From: Amycolatopsis alkalitolerans
GTDB taxonomy: Bacteria > Actinomycetota > Actinomycetes > Mycobacteriales > Pseudonocardiaceae
DNA: 64,000 nt
Assembly: GCF_006152065.1 (NCBI RefSeq)
Contig: NZ_VDFW01000017.1
Span: 83,521-147,520 of the forward strand
Reading direction: 5' to 3'
The number at the start of each line of letters is the position of its first letter. Position 1 is the stretch's first letter. The notes below the pieces were generated by a model, which made no database searches, was not told the DNA's origin, and worked only from the letters and a program-made list of their open reading frames with translations. The translations under genes and the position numbers were made by a program. Positions 19,690 to 27,715 of the stretch are shown piece by piece.

Positions 19690-21351
19690 ATGGCCTCAGT
19701 GCACGAGATCTGTGACCAGTTCGTCGACGATTACGCGGCGGCGCATCCGCTCCTGGCGACCGAGATCGGTATCCCCGGCTACGACGACCAGGTGACCGAC
19801 TACTCGCCGGCGGGACACGCGGCCCGCGCCGCGATCGCCCGGCGCGCGCTCGCCGCGATCCGTGACACCGAAGCCACCGATCCGTCCGAGCGCGCCGCGA
19901 AGGCGGTGTTCACCGAGCGCGTCGGCCTCGACCTGGAGATCCACGAGGCCGGTCTCGACCAGGCCTCGCTGAACGTCATCGCCAGCCCGGTGCAGGACCT
20001 GCGGATGGCGTTCGACCTCATGCCGGCCGAAACCGAGGAGCAGTGGGCGAACATCTCCGCGCGGCTGCGGAAGGTCGCCGAGGCGCTCGACGGGGTCCGC
20101 GCGTCCCTGCTCGCCGCGGCGGACGCGGGCAACGCGGCCGCGCTGCGCCAGGTCACGAAGGTCGCCGAACAGGCCGAGACGTGGGCGGGGCTCAAGGGGG
20201 AGAAGGCGTTCTTCGAGACCCTGATCGAGGGAGTGCCGGAAGCCCTGCGCGCAGACCTCGAACAGGGCGCCCGCTCGGCGAGCGAGGCGTACGCCGAGCT
20301 GGCGGGCTTCCTGCGCGCGGAGCTCGCGCCGAGGGCTCGCACGAAGGACGCGGTGGGCGAGGACGCGTACCGGCTCTGGTCCCGGTACTTCATCGGCGCG
20401 GCGCTCGACCCGCGTGAGGCCTACGAATGGGGCTGGGGCGAGTTCTCCCGGCTCGAAGCGGAAATGCGCGAGGTCGCCGCGCGCCTCAAGCCCGGCGCGA
20501 CTCTGGCCGAGACCGCGGAGGCGCTCGACGCCGATCCGCGCTACCGGGTGCGCGGCACCGAACAGTTCCGGCAGTGGATGCAGGAGCTTTCGGACAACGC
20601 GCTGAAAGCGTTGCGTGGCAAGCATTTCGAGATCCCCGACGAGCTGATGGCGCTCGAGTGCAGGATCGCCCCGCCGGGCGCCGGCGCCGGCGCGTACTAC
20701 ACGGGGCCGAGCGAGGACCTCTCCCGCCCCGGCCGCATGTGGTGGTCGCTGCCACCGGGCCGCGACGAGTTCTCCACCTGGCGTGAGGTCAGCACCGTCT
20801 ACCACGAGGGCGTCCCCGGGCATCACCTGCAGATCGCCACCGCCGTCCACGAGCGCTCGCTCAACCGGTTCCAGCGCCTGTTCGCGTTCACCTCCGGGCA
20901 CGGCGAGGGCTGGGCGCTGTATGCCGAACGGCTGATGCAGGATCTGGGCTACCTCTCCGACGACGGCAACCTGTTCGGCATGCTCTCCGAGCAGCTTTTC
21001 CGCGCCGGGCGCGTGCTCGTCGACTTCGGGATGCACCTCGAGCTGGAGATCCCCGCCGGCACGGGCTTCCACGAGGGCGAGCGGTGGACCCCCGAGCTGG
21101 GCCTGGAGTTCATGCTGACCCGCACGATCACCGACCCGCCGCTCGTGCACGACGAGATCGACCGCTACCTCGGCTGGCCGGGCCAGGCGCCCGCGTACAA
21201 GCTCGGCGAGCGCCTGTGGCTCGAAGCCCGCGAGGACGCGCGCCGCCGGCAAGGATCTTCGTTCGACATCAAGGATTTCCACACGAAGGCCCTCCGCCTC
21301 GGCGGGATGGGCCTGGACACCCTCCGCCAGCAACTCGCCGAACTGGACTGA
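19690..21351 (+). CDS. DUF885 family (metallopeptidase-like) protein
   Basis: A 553-residue protein of the DUF885 family. A zinc-site candidate HEGVPGHHLQ lies near residue 372, followed by SGHGEGWALYAERL, which together resemble a gluzincin HExxH...E arrangement with an altered first motif. The N-terminal two thirds are helical. The function of the family is poorly known, with carboxypeptidase-like activity suggested. ATG 19690 was chosen because TAGGTT (19677-19682) lies 7 nt upstream, a leaderless arrangement; an in-frame upstream start would lie in front of the promoter. Confidence 0.85.
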   Translation: MASVHEICDQFVDDYAAAHPLLATEIGIPGYDDQVTDYSPAGHAARAAIARRALAAIRDTEATDPSERAAKAVFTERVGLDLEIHEAGLDQASLNVIASPVQDLRMAFDLMPAETEEQWANISARLRKVAEALDGVRASLLAAADAGNAAALRQVTKVAEQAETWAGLKGEKAFFETLIEGVPEALRADLEQGARSASEAYAELAGFLRAELAPRARTKDAVGEDAYRLWSRYFIGAALDPREAYEWGWGEFSRLEAEMREVAARLKPGATLAETAEALDADPRYRVRGTEQFRQWMQELSDNALKALRGKHFEIPDELMALECRIAPPGAGAGAYYTGPSEDLSRPGRMWWSLPPGRDEFSTWREVSTVYHEGVPGHHLQIATAVHERSLNRFQRLFAFTSGHGEGWALYAERLMQDLGYLSDDGNLFGMLSEQLFRAGRVLVDFGMHLELEIPAGTGFHEGERWTPELGLEFMLTRTITDPPLVHDEIDRYLGWPGQAPAYKLGERLWLEAREDARRRQGSSFDIKDFHTKALRLGGMGLDTLRQQLAELD

Positions 21352-21380
21352 CATGCACCGGATCTATCGCGTCACCCCAC

Positions 21381-21401
21381 CGCCCCGCGCCTAGCGGGGC
21401 G
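21381..21401 (+). terminator. hairpin after the DUF885 gene
   Basis: CGCCCCGC and GCGGGGCG form a perfect 8-bp stem with a 5-nt loop, 29 bp after the DUF885 stop. There is no U tract, which is common for actinobacterial terminators. Confidence 0.6.
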
Positions 21402-21468
21402 AACACGTCGTTAGAGCGCTTCGCCCCGCGTCGGCTGTCCTGACACTTCGACGCTGGAGCGATCCTTC

Positions 21469-22362
21469 ATGTCCACTTCCGTTGCCGCGCCCGCGCGCGG
21501 CCGATCGGCGCTCGCGCTGATCCTCGCCGGCATCCTGTGGGGTACCGGTGGCCTGTCCGGCAGCCTCCTCGCGGAGAAGGCGCACCTCAGCCCATTGCCG
21601 GTGGCGACCTACCGGCTGCTGCTGGGCGGGTGCGTCACCGTGCTGTTCGTGGTGCTGACCGGCCGCCGTCCACAGTGGACGGTGCCGGTGCTGCGCCGGC
21701 TGCTCGTCGCCGGCGCGCTCATCGCGCAGTTCCAGGCCTGCTACTTCGGCGCGCTCACGCTGACCTCGGTCAGCATCGCCACGATGATCACGATCGGCAG
21801 CGTGCCGGTGTTCGTGGCACTCGCCACGGCGGTCCGCCATCGTCGGCTGCCCGGCGCGTTGACGGTGGTCTCGATGACGGCCGCGGTGGCCGGGCTGGTC
21901 CTGCTGACCTGGTCGCCGCAAGGCATCCCGGGCGGCGGGCGGCTGCTCACCGGCGTGACGCTCGCGCTCGCCGCGGGGGCCGGGTTCGCCACGCTGACCG
22001 TGGTGACCCGCCGCCAGGTCGACGGTCTGGATTCCTTCTGCACCACCGCGTTCGGCCTGCTGATCGGCGGGATCCTGCTGCTGCCGTTCGCGCTCGGGTT
22101 CGGGATGGCGATCCCGCTGCGCGCCGACGTGCTCGCGGTCGCGCTGTACTTCGGGCTGGTGCCGACGGGAATCGCCTACGGGGCGTACTTCCTCGCCCTG
22201 CGGACAGCGGCACCCGTCGTGGCGGCGCTGTCGGCGTTGCTCGAACCGCTGACGGCGGCGGTGCTGTCCGCGGTACTGCTGCACGACGAGCTGGGCGCGA
22301 CCGGCTGGACCGGCGCCGCGCTGCTCGTGGCCGCACTCGCGATGAGCTACCTGCGCGAGTGA
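21469..22362 (+). CDS. EamA/DMT-family transporter
   Basis: A 297-residue protein with ten hydrophobic helices in two EamA repeats (about 12-145 and 158-295). The opening ALILAGILWGTGGLSGSLL and the second-repeat end VAALSALLEPLTAAVLSAVL are typical of drug/metabolite exporters. The substrate is unknown. The ATG has GGAGCG upstream. It ends 5 bp before the convergent GNAT gene. Confidence 0.9.
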   Translation: MSTSVAAPARGRSALALILAGILWGTGGLSGSLLAEKAHLSPLPVATYRLLLGGCVTVLFVVLTGRRPQWTVPVLRRLLVAGALIAQFQACYFGALTLTSVSIATMITIGSVPVFVALATAVRHRRLPGALTVVSMTAAVAGLVLLTWSPQGIPGGGRLLTGVTLALAAGAGFATLTVVTRRQVDGLDSFCTTAFGLLIGGILLLPFALGFGMAIPLRADVLAVALYFGLVPTGIAYGAYFLALRTAAPVVAALSALLEPLTAAVLSAVLLHDELGATGWTGAALLVAALAMSYLRE

Positions 22363-22367
22363 TCCGC

Positions 22368-22937
22368 CTACTCGGCCGCATGCTCCAGCGGGAGCGTGCG
22401 GCCGAGGATGGCGAACGGCCGGGGATCGCCGGCGAAGTGATAGTCCCGCAGGACATCGGCGAAACCCATCCGCCGGTACAGCTTCCACGCGCGGCTCGGC
22501 CCTTCCGGCGTGGACAGCAGGACATGCCGGTTCGGCACCTGCGCGAGCAGGCGCCGCAACAGGTTCTCGCCGATGCCCGCCGCCTGGTTGCGGGGCCGCA
22601 CGTGGATCTCGGTCAGCTCGAAGTAGTCGGCGAGCCAGCGTGCCGCGGTCTCTTCGCCGCTGCTCTTCACCAGGCCGCGGCGCACCTGCTCATGCCACCA
22701 CTGCCCGGGGTTTCCGCGGTAGCCGTAGGCGATCCCGAGCATCGTGCCGTCCGCGTCGAGTGCGGCGTAGCAGCGCCAGCCGTCGCGCAGCGCGTGCGTG
22801 AGCCACATCGGGGCCCGCTGTTCGGCGGTGCCCGGCGGGTACCGCATCGCTTCAACGTAGATGTCCAGCGCCTCCCGCAGACGTGTCCGGAACTCGTCGG
22901 CCGTCAGCGGGACGAACTGGGTCGACACCGTGGTCAT
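22368..22937 (-). CDS. GNAT family N-acetyltransferase
   Basis: A 189-residue acetyltransferase. The acetyl-CoA loop region is LTEIHVRPRNQAAGIGENLL (Q/RxxGxG/A motif, about residues 108-127) and the C-terminal strand contains RAWKLYRRMGFADV. The acceptor is unknown. Its ATG overlaps the TGA of the YbaK-like gene (ATGA), so it is the last gene of a two- or three-gene minus-strand operon. Confidence 0.88.
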   Translation of the reverse strand: MTTVSTQFVPLTADEFRTRLREALDIYVEAMRYPPGTAEQRAPMWLTHALRDGWRCYAALDADGTMLGIAYGYRGNPGQWWHEQVRRGLVKSSGEETAARWLADYFELTEIHVRPRNQAAGIGENLLRRLLAQVPNRHVLLSTPEGPSRAWKLYRRMGFADVLRDYHFAGDPRPFAILGRTLPLEHAAE

Positions 22938-23434
22938 GTACCCACCTCTGCGGCGCGTCCCCCCGTGAGCGCCACGAGTTCGGCGAAGCTGGTCGGGAAC
23001 ACCGACTTGGCGTGCCCGGCCGCGGCCCAGATCTCGCCGTACCCTTCGAGCGCCGTGTCCACGATCGTCTCGATGGGCGCCGGGTGGCCGACCGGGGCCA
23101 CCCCGCCGATGACCTGACCGGTGTGCTCCTTCACGAAGCCCGGGTCCGCCTTCTCGACGGCGGTGGCGCCGGCCAGTTCCGCGAGCCTGCCCGTGTCCGC
23201 CCGGTGGGCGCCGGAGGTCAGCGCCAGCAGCGGCGCGGTCCGGCCGGGGAACACGGCCTTGAAGACGAGGCTGTTCGCGATCGCGCCCACTTCGACGCCG
23301 AGCGCTTCCGCCGCCTGCACCGCCGTGCGCACTTCGGCGGGCAGGATGCGGATGCCAGCCGCGGCACGGTGCTGGCCCGCTTCCGCCAGCGTCGCGGCGA
23401 CTTTCGCGATCGCGGGGTGGTCGAAGCTCTCCAT
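22934..23434 (-). CDS. YbaK/EbsC family aminoacyl-tRNA deacylase-like protein
   Basis: A 166-residue protein of the YbaK/ProRS INS-domain family, which hydrolyses mischarged tRNA. Features are a conserved lysine in SLVFKAVF, LLALTSGAHRAD, and the GGVAPVGHPAPIETIVD segment with the family GxxPxG loop. This variant resembles the actinobacterial YbaK/aminoacyl-tRNA synthetase-associated proteins. It overlaps the GNAT gene by 4 bp and follows the EamA gene by 8 bp. The ATG at 23434 gives the standard length. Confidence 0.88.
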   Translation of the reverse strand: MESFDHPAIAKVAATLAEAGQHRAAAGIRILPAEVRTAVQAAEALGVEVGAIANSLVFKAVFPGRTAPLLALTSGAHRADTGRLAELAGATAVEKADPGFVKEHTGQVIGGVAPVGHPAPIETIVDTALEGYGEIWAAAGHAKSVFPTSFAELVALTGGRAAEVGT

Positions 23435-23442
23435 ACTGCCTA

Positions 23443-24318
23443 TCAGATCACGGACGCCGCCTGCGGGCGACGGTGTATCCCCTTTCCGGAACGCGTGAGC
23501 AGCAAGCCGGTCGCGAGCCCGGCGAAGACGACGACGATGCCGATCCAGACGAGCGGTCCCGGCAGTTGCCCGCCGGTGAGCGCGGCGGCGACGGGCGCGA
23601 CGCCGGTCAGCAGCCCGCTGCGGCCCGGTCCGAGCTTCGCGACTGCCGAGTACCACAACAGGAAGGCGACCGCGGTCACGAGCACCGCGAGATAACCGAT
23701 CGCGCCCCACTGGACGGCGGTGAACCGGACCGTGCGTTCCGTCGCACCGCCGAGCACCGCGAAGATCACCGCGCCGAGCCACACCGAATGCACCGAGACG
23801 CCCCACGCTCCATGCCTGGTCAGCACCGGCACAGCCAGGAGGGTGAACCCGGCTTCGCACAGGAGCGCGACCGCGGCCCATCCGACGCCGATCGCGTCCG
23901 CGCGCCCGGTGCCCTCGACGAGCACGCAGCCGATCGTGACCACCGCGGCGGCGGCGAGAACCTGCCGGTGCGGCCGTTTGCGTTCCAGGAGCGGGCCGAC
24001 GAGGGCGAGCAGGACGGGCACGCACGCGACCGCAACCGCGATGACGGCGGGTTCGGCGTGCTCGACGCCGCGCACGACGGCGACGTTGAACAGCACGAGC
24101 CCGCTCGCGGCGACCCCGGTGAGCCACAGCCATTCCGCCCCGCGCGGGCGCACGATCCGGGCGCCCGTGACCTTGGCGAGTGCCAGCAGGATGAGGGAGG
24201 CGGCGGCATACCTGATCGCCTGCGCGGTGAACAGCGGCGCGGTGACGAGGGCGCGGGACACCCCGGCGCTGCTGCCGACGAACACCATGGCTATCGCTCC
24301 GGCCAATGCCCTGTTCAT
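23443..24318 (-). CDS. EamA/DMT-family transporter
   Basis: A 291-residue ten-helix transporter of the EamA superfamily, with repeats at about 3-125 and 135-275 and the C-terminal GLLTGVAPVAAALTGGQLPG motif. It is divergent from the MocR-type regulator (start 24347, 28 bp away). In this arrangement EamA exporters are often controlled by the MocR neighbour, but the ligand is unknown. ATG 24318 was chosen because the next upstream start would reach into the regulator gene. Confidence 0.88.
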   Translation of the reverse strand: MNRALAGAIAMVFVGSSAGVSRALVTAPLFTAQAIRYAAASLILLALAKVTGARIVRPRGAEWLWLTGVAASGLVLFNVAVVRGVEHAEPAVIAVAVACVPVLLALVGPLLERKRPHRQVLAAAAVVTIGCVLVEGTGRADAIGVGWAAVALLCEAGFTLLAVPVLTRHGAWGVSVHSVWLGAVIFAVLGGATERTVRFTAVQWGAIGYLAVLVTAVAFLLWYSAVAKLGPGRSGLLTGVAPVAAALTGGQLPGPLVWIGIVVVFAGLATGLLLTRSGKGIHRRPQAASVI

Positions 24319-24346
24319 GAGCCCAGCCTGTCGGCACAATGGCCCT

Positions 24347-25786
24347 GTGGACAGGTCCAAACTCACTCACGATGACCGGTCCATAACCGGTGCCGACTTC
24401 CTCCAGTTGAACCTCACCGACGCGCCGCCGGGCCGCCTCTCCGACTGGCTGACGCGGCGGCTGCGGAGCGCGATCGCGGACGGCCGCCTGGCGGTCGGCG
24501 CGCGGCTGCCGGCGACGCGGGTGCTGGCCGAGGAGTTGCGGGTGTCGCGTGGCGTGGTCACCGAGGCCTATCAGCGGCTGACCGAGGAAGGGCACGTCTC
24601 CGGGCGGGGGCGGGCGGGCACGATCGTCGTCGCCGCCCCGGTTGCTCTGCCGGAGCCGGTGCCGCCCGCGCCGCTGACCTCGTTCCCGGTCGATTTCGAG
24701 TCCTTCCGGGAGGTCTCCGCCCCGATCGACCTGTCGCCGGGAGTGCCGGATCTCGCCGCTTTCCCGCGTTCGGCGTGGTTACGCGCCGAGCGCACCGTCC
24801 TGGACGGACTGTCCCCTTCGGACTTCGGGTACGGCGATCCGTGTGGTGCCCCGGTTTTCCGCCGGGCGGTGGCGCGCTGGCTGGCGCGCTACCGCGGTGT
24901 CTCGGTCGATCCGGACGAGGTGATCATCGTGTCCGGGGTCGCGCAAGCGCTCGTGCTGCTCGCGAGAATCCTGCCGCCCCAAGGTATTTCGACCATCGCG
25001 GTGGAAGATCCCGGTTCGCTGGGCGCGCGGGAGCAACTGCGGAAGTGGGGGATGCGGACGCCGCCGGTGTCCGTCGACGAGGGCGGGCTGCGTACCGGCG
25101 AACTCCGCGACAGTGGCGCGCCCGCGGTGCTGCTGACCCCGGCGCACCAGTTCCCGACCGGGGTCGTGCTCGATGGGGCGCGCCGGCGCGAGCTCATGCG
25201 CTGGGCCGGCGACGGCGGGCTGGTCATCGAGGACGACTACGACGCCGAGCATCGTTACGACCGGCCGCCGGTGCCGGCGCTGCGGTCGATGCTCGCCGAG
25301 CACGTGTGTTACGCCGGCAGCGTGTCCAAGCTGCTTGCCCCGGCGCTGCGGGTCGGCTGGCTCATCGTGCCGCGGAAATACCGTGCCGCGGCGGTCGCCG
25401 CGAAACGTGAGGCCGATCTGGGCAGTTCCGTCCTGCCCCAGCTCGTGCTCGCCGACTTGATGGAATCGGGCGAGCTGGAGCGCCAGTTGCGGTTGCTGCG
25501 CCGCCGCCATCGCCGCCGCCGGGACGTCCTGATCGCGGCGTTGCGGGAGCACCTGCCGGACGCCCGGGTGCACGGCGCCGCGGCGGGGCTGCATCTGATG
25601 GTCACCTTCGACGGCAAGTTCGCCGATGTCGAGGTGGCCGCGGCGGCGCTCGCCCACGGGGTGAAGGTCCAGCCGCTGTCGTGGCACCGGCAACGGCCGG
25701 GCCCGCCGGGCCTGGTCCTCGGCTACGCGGCGAGCGCTCCCGGCGACCTCGAACGGGGAGTGGCGGCGCTGGCTTCGGTGCTGTGA
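24347..25786 (+). CDS. MocR/PdxR-type GntR regulator with aminotransferase-like domain
   Basis: A 479-residue fusion of a GntR winged helix (SDWLTRRLRSAIADGRL... RVLAEELRVSRGVVTEAYQR, about residues 25-90) and a class I PLP aminotransferase fold (about 120-475). The PLP region shows VIEDDYDAEHRYDR and the Schiff-base lysine in YAGSVSKLLAPALRVGW. MocR proteins sense PLP or amino compounds. GTG 24347 lies six bases after CACAAT (24335-24340), a probable -10 for a leaderless message. It likely controls itself or the divergent EamA gene. Confidence 0.9.
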   Translation: MDRSKLTHDDRSITGADFLQLNLTDAPPGRLSDWLTRRLRSAIADGRLAVGARLPATRVLAEELRVSRGVVTEAYQRLTEEGHVSGRGRAGTIVVAAPVALPEPVPPAPLTSFPVDFESFREVSAPIDLSPGVPDLAAFPRSAWLRAERTVLDGLSPSDFGYGDPCGAPVFRRAVARWLARYRGVSVDPDEVIIVSGVAQALVLLARILPPQGISTIAVEDPGSLGAREQLRKWGMRTPPVSVDEGGLRTGELRDSGAPAVLLTPAHQFPTGVVLDGARRRELMRWAGDGGLVIEDDYDAEHRYDRPPVPALRSMLAEHVCYAGSVSKLLAPALRVGWLIVPRKYRAAAVAAKREADLGSSVLPQLVLADLMESGELERQLRLLRRRHRRRRDVLIAALREHLPDARVHGAAAGLHLMVTFDGKFADVEVAAAALAHGVKVQPLSWHRQRPGPPGLVLGYAASAPGDLERGVAALASVL

Positions 25787-25804
25787 GCATCACCGGATCG
25801 GGAC

Positions 25805-25858
25805 TTGAACGAACACGTGTTCGAAGTTAGTCTGGGAGCTAGTCGAACACAGGTTCGA
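25805..25858 (+). promoter_or_regulatory. SOS promoter with two LexA boxes
   Basis: TTGAAC (25805-25810), a 17-bp spacer and TAGTCT (25828-25833) form a clear promoter. LexA box 1, ACGAACACGTGTTCGA (25809-25824), fills the spacer. Box 2, TCGAACACAGGTTCGA (25843-25858), lies just after the start point and matches the actinobacterial consensus TCGAAC-N4-GTTCGA exactly. Their centres are 34 bp apart. Strong LexA repression and DNA-damage induction of the HEPN operon follow. Confidence 0.85.
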
Positions 25859-25957
25859 CGGCCGGTGGAGCGCTCGCCGGGGCGGCGCCCGGCGTGGGGA
25901 CGGGGGAAGCGTCTCGGCGCCGGGCGCCGCTGCCACCAGTAAGAACAGGGAGGGGCA

Positions 25958-26437
25958 ATGTCCATTGCCGCCGTCGCGTCCCGGGCCGATCGCGTTCAGC
26001 CCCAGCTGCCGCTGCCGGTCCGGCCGCCCACAGCGCCCGCTGCCGTGGCACTGCTGAACGAGGCGAGGCACGGTCTCGCCGAGGCCGAGCAGGCCACGGA
26101 TCCGGTGACCAAGTTCATCTCGTCGTATCTGGCCGCTCTGCGTGCGGGCGCCGCCGTGCTCGCGGCCCGCGGCCGCCCGCACCGTGGCCGTGCCCGCCCG
26201 GCCAGCGTCTGGGTCCTGCTGGAGGCGGCGGCGCCCGAACTGGCCGAATGGTCGGCGTTCTTCGCCGCGAACTCGGCCGCCCGCGCCGCTGCCCAGGCCG
26301 GGATCACCCGCCGCATCACCGAACGGTCCGCGGCGGAACTGTGCCGTCAGGCCGGCCGGTTCCTCGAACTCGCCGACCGGGTGGTGCATCCGCGTCCCGA
26401 CGCGGTCCGCGAGTCCGCCGCGGGCCGCCACCGGTGA
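25958..26437 (+). CDS. SAV_6107-type HEPN domain protein, SOS controlled
   Basis: A 159-residue, mostly helical protein resembling the SAV_6107-type HEPN family of actinobacteria (helices around VALLNEARHGLAEAEQATD and LELADRVVHPRPD). The R-X4-6-H catalytic motif of HEPN RNases is not clear, so it may be a non-catalytic member. The RBS is AGGGAGGGG. Two LexA boxes precede it and its TGA overlaps the ATG of the next gene, so both are predicted to be damage-induced. The exact function is unknown. Confidence 0.75.
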   Translation: MSIAAVASRADRVQPQLPLPVRPPTAPAAVALLNEARHGLAEAEQATDPVTKFISSYLAALRAGAAVLAARGRPHRGRARPASVWVLLEAAAPELAEWSAFFAANSAARAAAQAGITRRITERSAAELCRQAGRFLELADRVVHPRPDAVRESAAGRHR

Positions 26438-27201
26438 TGGCCGGCCAAGCCCTGATCGACCACGGCCGGTTCGCCGAAGCGCTCGGGATAGAGGTGGAGT
26501 TGCTGCTCGGCGCCGCGCGCTCGGCGCCGCCCGGCACCCGGGTGCCCACCTGTCCCGGGTTCACGATCGGCGAGATCGTCCGGCATGTCGGCGGGCTCTA
26601 CCGGGTGGCACGCCAGTGGATCGTCGAGGGGCGGGCACCCGGGGGCTGGCAGGAGAGCCCGGCGCCCGGACAGTCCACTGAGGACTATCTGCGCGCCGGT
26701 CTCGCCGAGTTGCTCGCCGAGCTGACCGCGCACAGCCCGGACGCGTATGCGGCGAGCTGGTGGCCGGCGGACCATACCTACGGGTTCTGGTGGCGGCGCG
26801 TGGCGCATGAGACCACCATCCACCGGTACGACGTCGAGCAGGCCGCGGGCGAGCCGACCGCCGAAATAGCCGAGGATTTCGCGGTCGACGGGGTCGACGA
26901 AGCGCTCACGGTATGGTTCGGCCAGCGGTTGCCGATGCTCGGTCTGTCCGGCACCGCACGACATTCGGTCGCGGTCAGCAGCGGTGGGCATCACTGGATC
27001 GCGCGGGCCGGTCCTGGCTTCACCGAGGCCTGGCGCTGCTCGGCGGAAGAGACCGGTAGGGCCGATGGCCGGGTCTCGGCGCCGCCGGTGGCCATGTACC
27101 TGTGGGTGTGGGGCCGCCTGAACCATCGCGATGTCGAATGGTCAGGCAGTGATGATGCGATCGCCCAGCTGTGGGCCCTGATGCGATTGGCCACCAGATG
27201 A
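26437..27201 (+). CDS. maleylpyruvate isomerase / DinB-superfamily protein
   Basis: A 254-residue protein of the mycothiol-dependent maleylpyruvate isomerase N-terminal (DinB_2) superfamily: CPGFTIGEIVRHVGGLYRVA near 45, the HETTIHRYDVEQAAG motif with metal-binding histidines near 125, and a C-terminal MDMPI_C-like domain. Most paralogues have no known substrate; some may be mycothiol-dependent transferases. It is coupled to the HEPN gene (TGATG overlap) and so lies in an SOS operon. Confidence 0.85.
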   Translation: MAGQALIDHGRFAEALGIEVELLLGAARSAPPGTRVPTCPGFTIGEIVRHVGGLYRVARQWIVEGRAPGGWQESPAPGQSTEDYLRAGLAELLAELTAHSPDAYAASWWPADHTYGFWWRRVAHETTIHRYDVEQAAGEPTAEIAEDFAVDGVDEALTVWFGQRLPMLGLSGTARHSVAVSSGGHHWIARAGPGFTEAWRCSAEETGRADGRVSAPPVAMYLWVWGRLNHRDVEWSGSDDAIAQLWALMRLATR

Positions 27202-27240
27202 TTCCGGCGCGTGGGGAAGCGTTGCCGGACAACGGTTCCC

Positions 27241-27272
27241 GGTGACGTCAGGCACGGCATCCTGGCGTCACC
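27241..27272 (+). terminator. hairpin terminator after the HEPN/DinB-fold operon
   Basis: GGTGACGTCAGG and CCTGGCGTCACC pair over 12 bp with one G-T pair and an 8-nt loop, 39 bp after the stop codon. No U tract follows. Confidence 0.65.
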
Positions 27273-27284
27273 GGGTCACCACAT

Positions 27285-27300
27285 CGCCCGACGTCGGGCG
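27285..27300. promoter_or_regulatory. 16-bp perfect palindrome, possible operator
   Basis: CGCCCGACGTCGGGCG is perfectly self-complementary with no spacer. It lies 12 bp after the terminator hairpin in the gene-free region. A perfect, spacer-free palindrome suits a dimeric DNA-binding protein better than an RNA hairpin. The binding factor is unknown. Confidence 0.4.
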
Positions 27301-27715
27301 CGGCGTGCCGCGTTTCTTCGCCCCCCCCGCCAGATGGCAGCCGGTCCGGAAATCGTTGAGTTCACGGTCCATGTCGTCCGGCTGGTCGACGCCTCGCTTG
27401 GAAACTGTCCCCACGGCCGACGTCGTAGCCCGCATCGGACGGGTGCGGGTGAAGAGCCGGATCCATCTCGACCTGCCGGAAGCTCGCCGGAGGATCAGCG
27501 GGCGAAGGTCCAGCAGGCTCGACCCGGCCACGGTCGGCGGTTGGGGTTCCCGGTGCACCCGATTGGGTCACCCGGCCACGAGTTCATCCGGATCAACCAG
27601 GCTTGAACGCTGTTCGGAGGCTTGTTTCGGAGGCGTTGCCAGGGCGCGCACAACGCTGACAAGGGCGAAACACGTGCGTCCTCAGCCAGCAACAAGCCTG
27701 CGGGATTGTTACCGA

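Larger units (their letters stand above)
27202..27715. other. 514-bp gene-free region
   Basis: No open frame in this stretch shows gene-like composition or a recognisable motif. It holds a 12-bp terminator hairpin (27241-27272), a 16-bp perfect palindrome (27285-27300) and an 8-cytosine run near 27320. The region from 27330 to 27715 is otherwise featureless except for the probable promoter of the ACT-GNAT gene. It could be a decayed gene. Confidence 0.5.

Noticed and set aside
21352..21468. LexA box near GAACACGTCGTT
   Set aside because: Only one half-site fits; the second half lacks GTTCG.
25790..26431. Minus-strand frame opposite the HEPN gene
   Set aside because: It would start inside coding DNA, is Arg/Gly-rich, and contradicts the SOS promoter orientation.
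27242..27715. N-terminal extension of the ACT-GNAT gene
   Set aside because: The extra 158 codons cross a terminator hairpin and the palindrome, have biased composition and lack any domain; ATG 27716 gives a complete protein.
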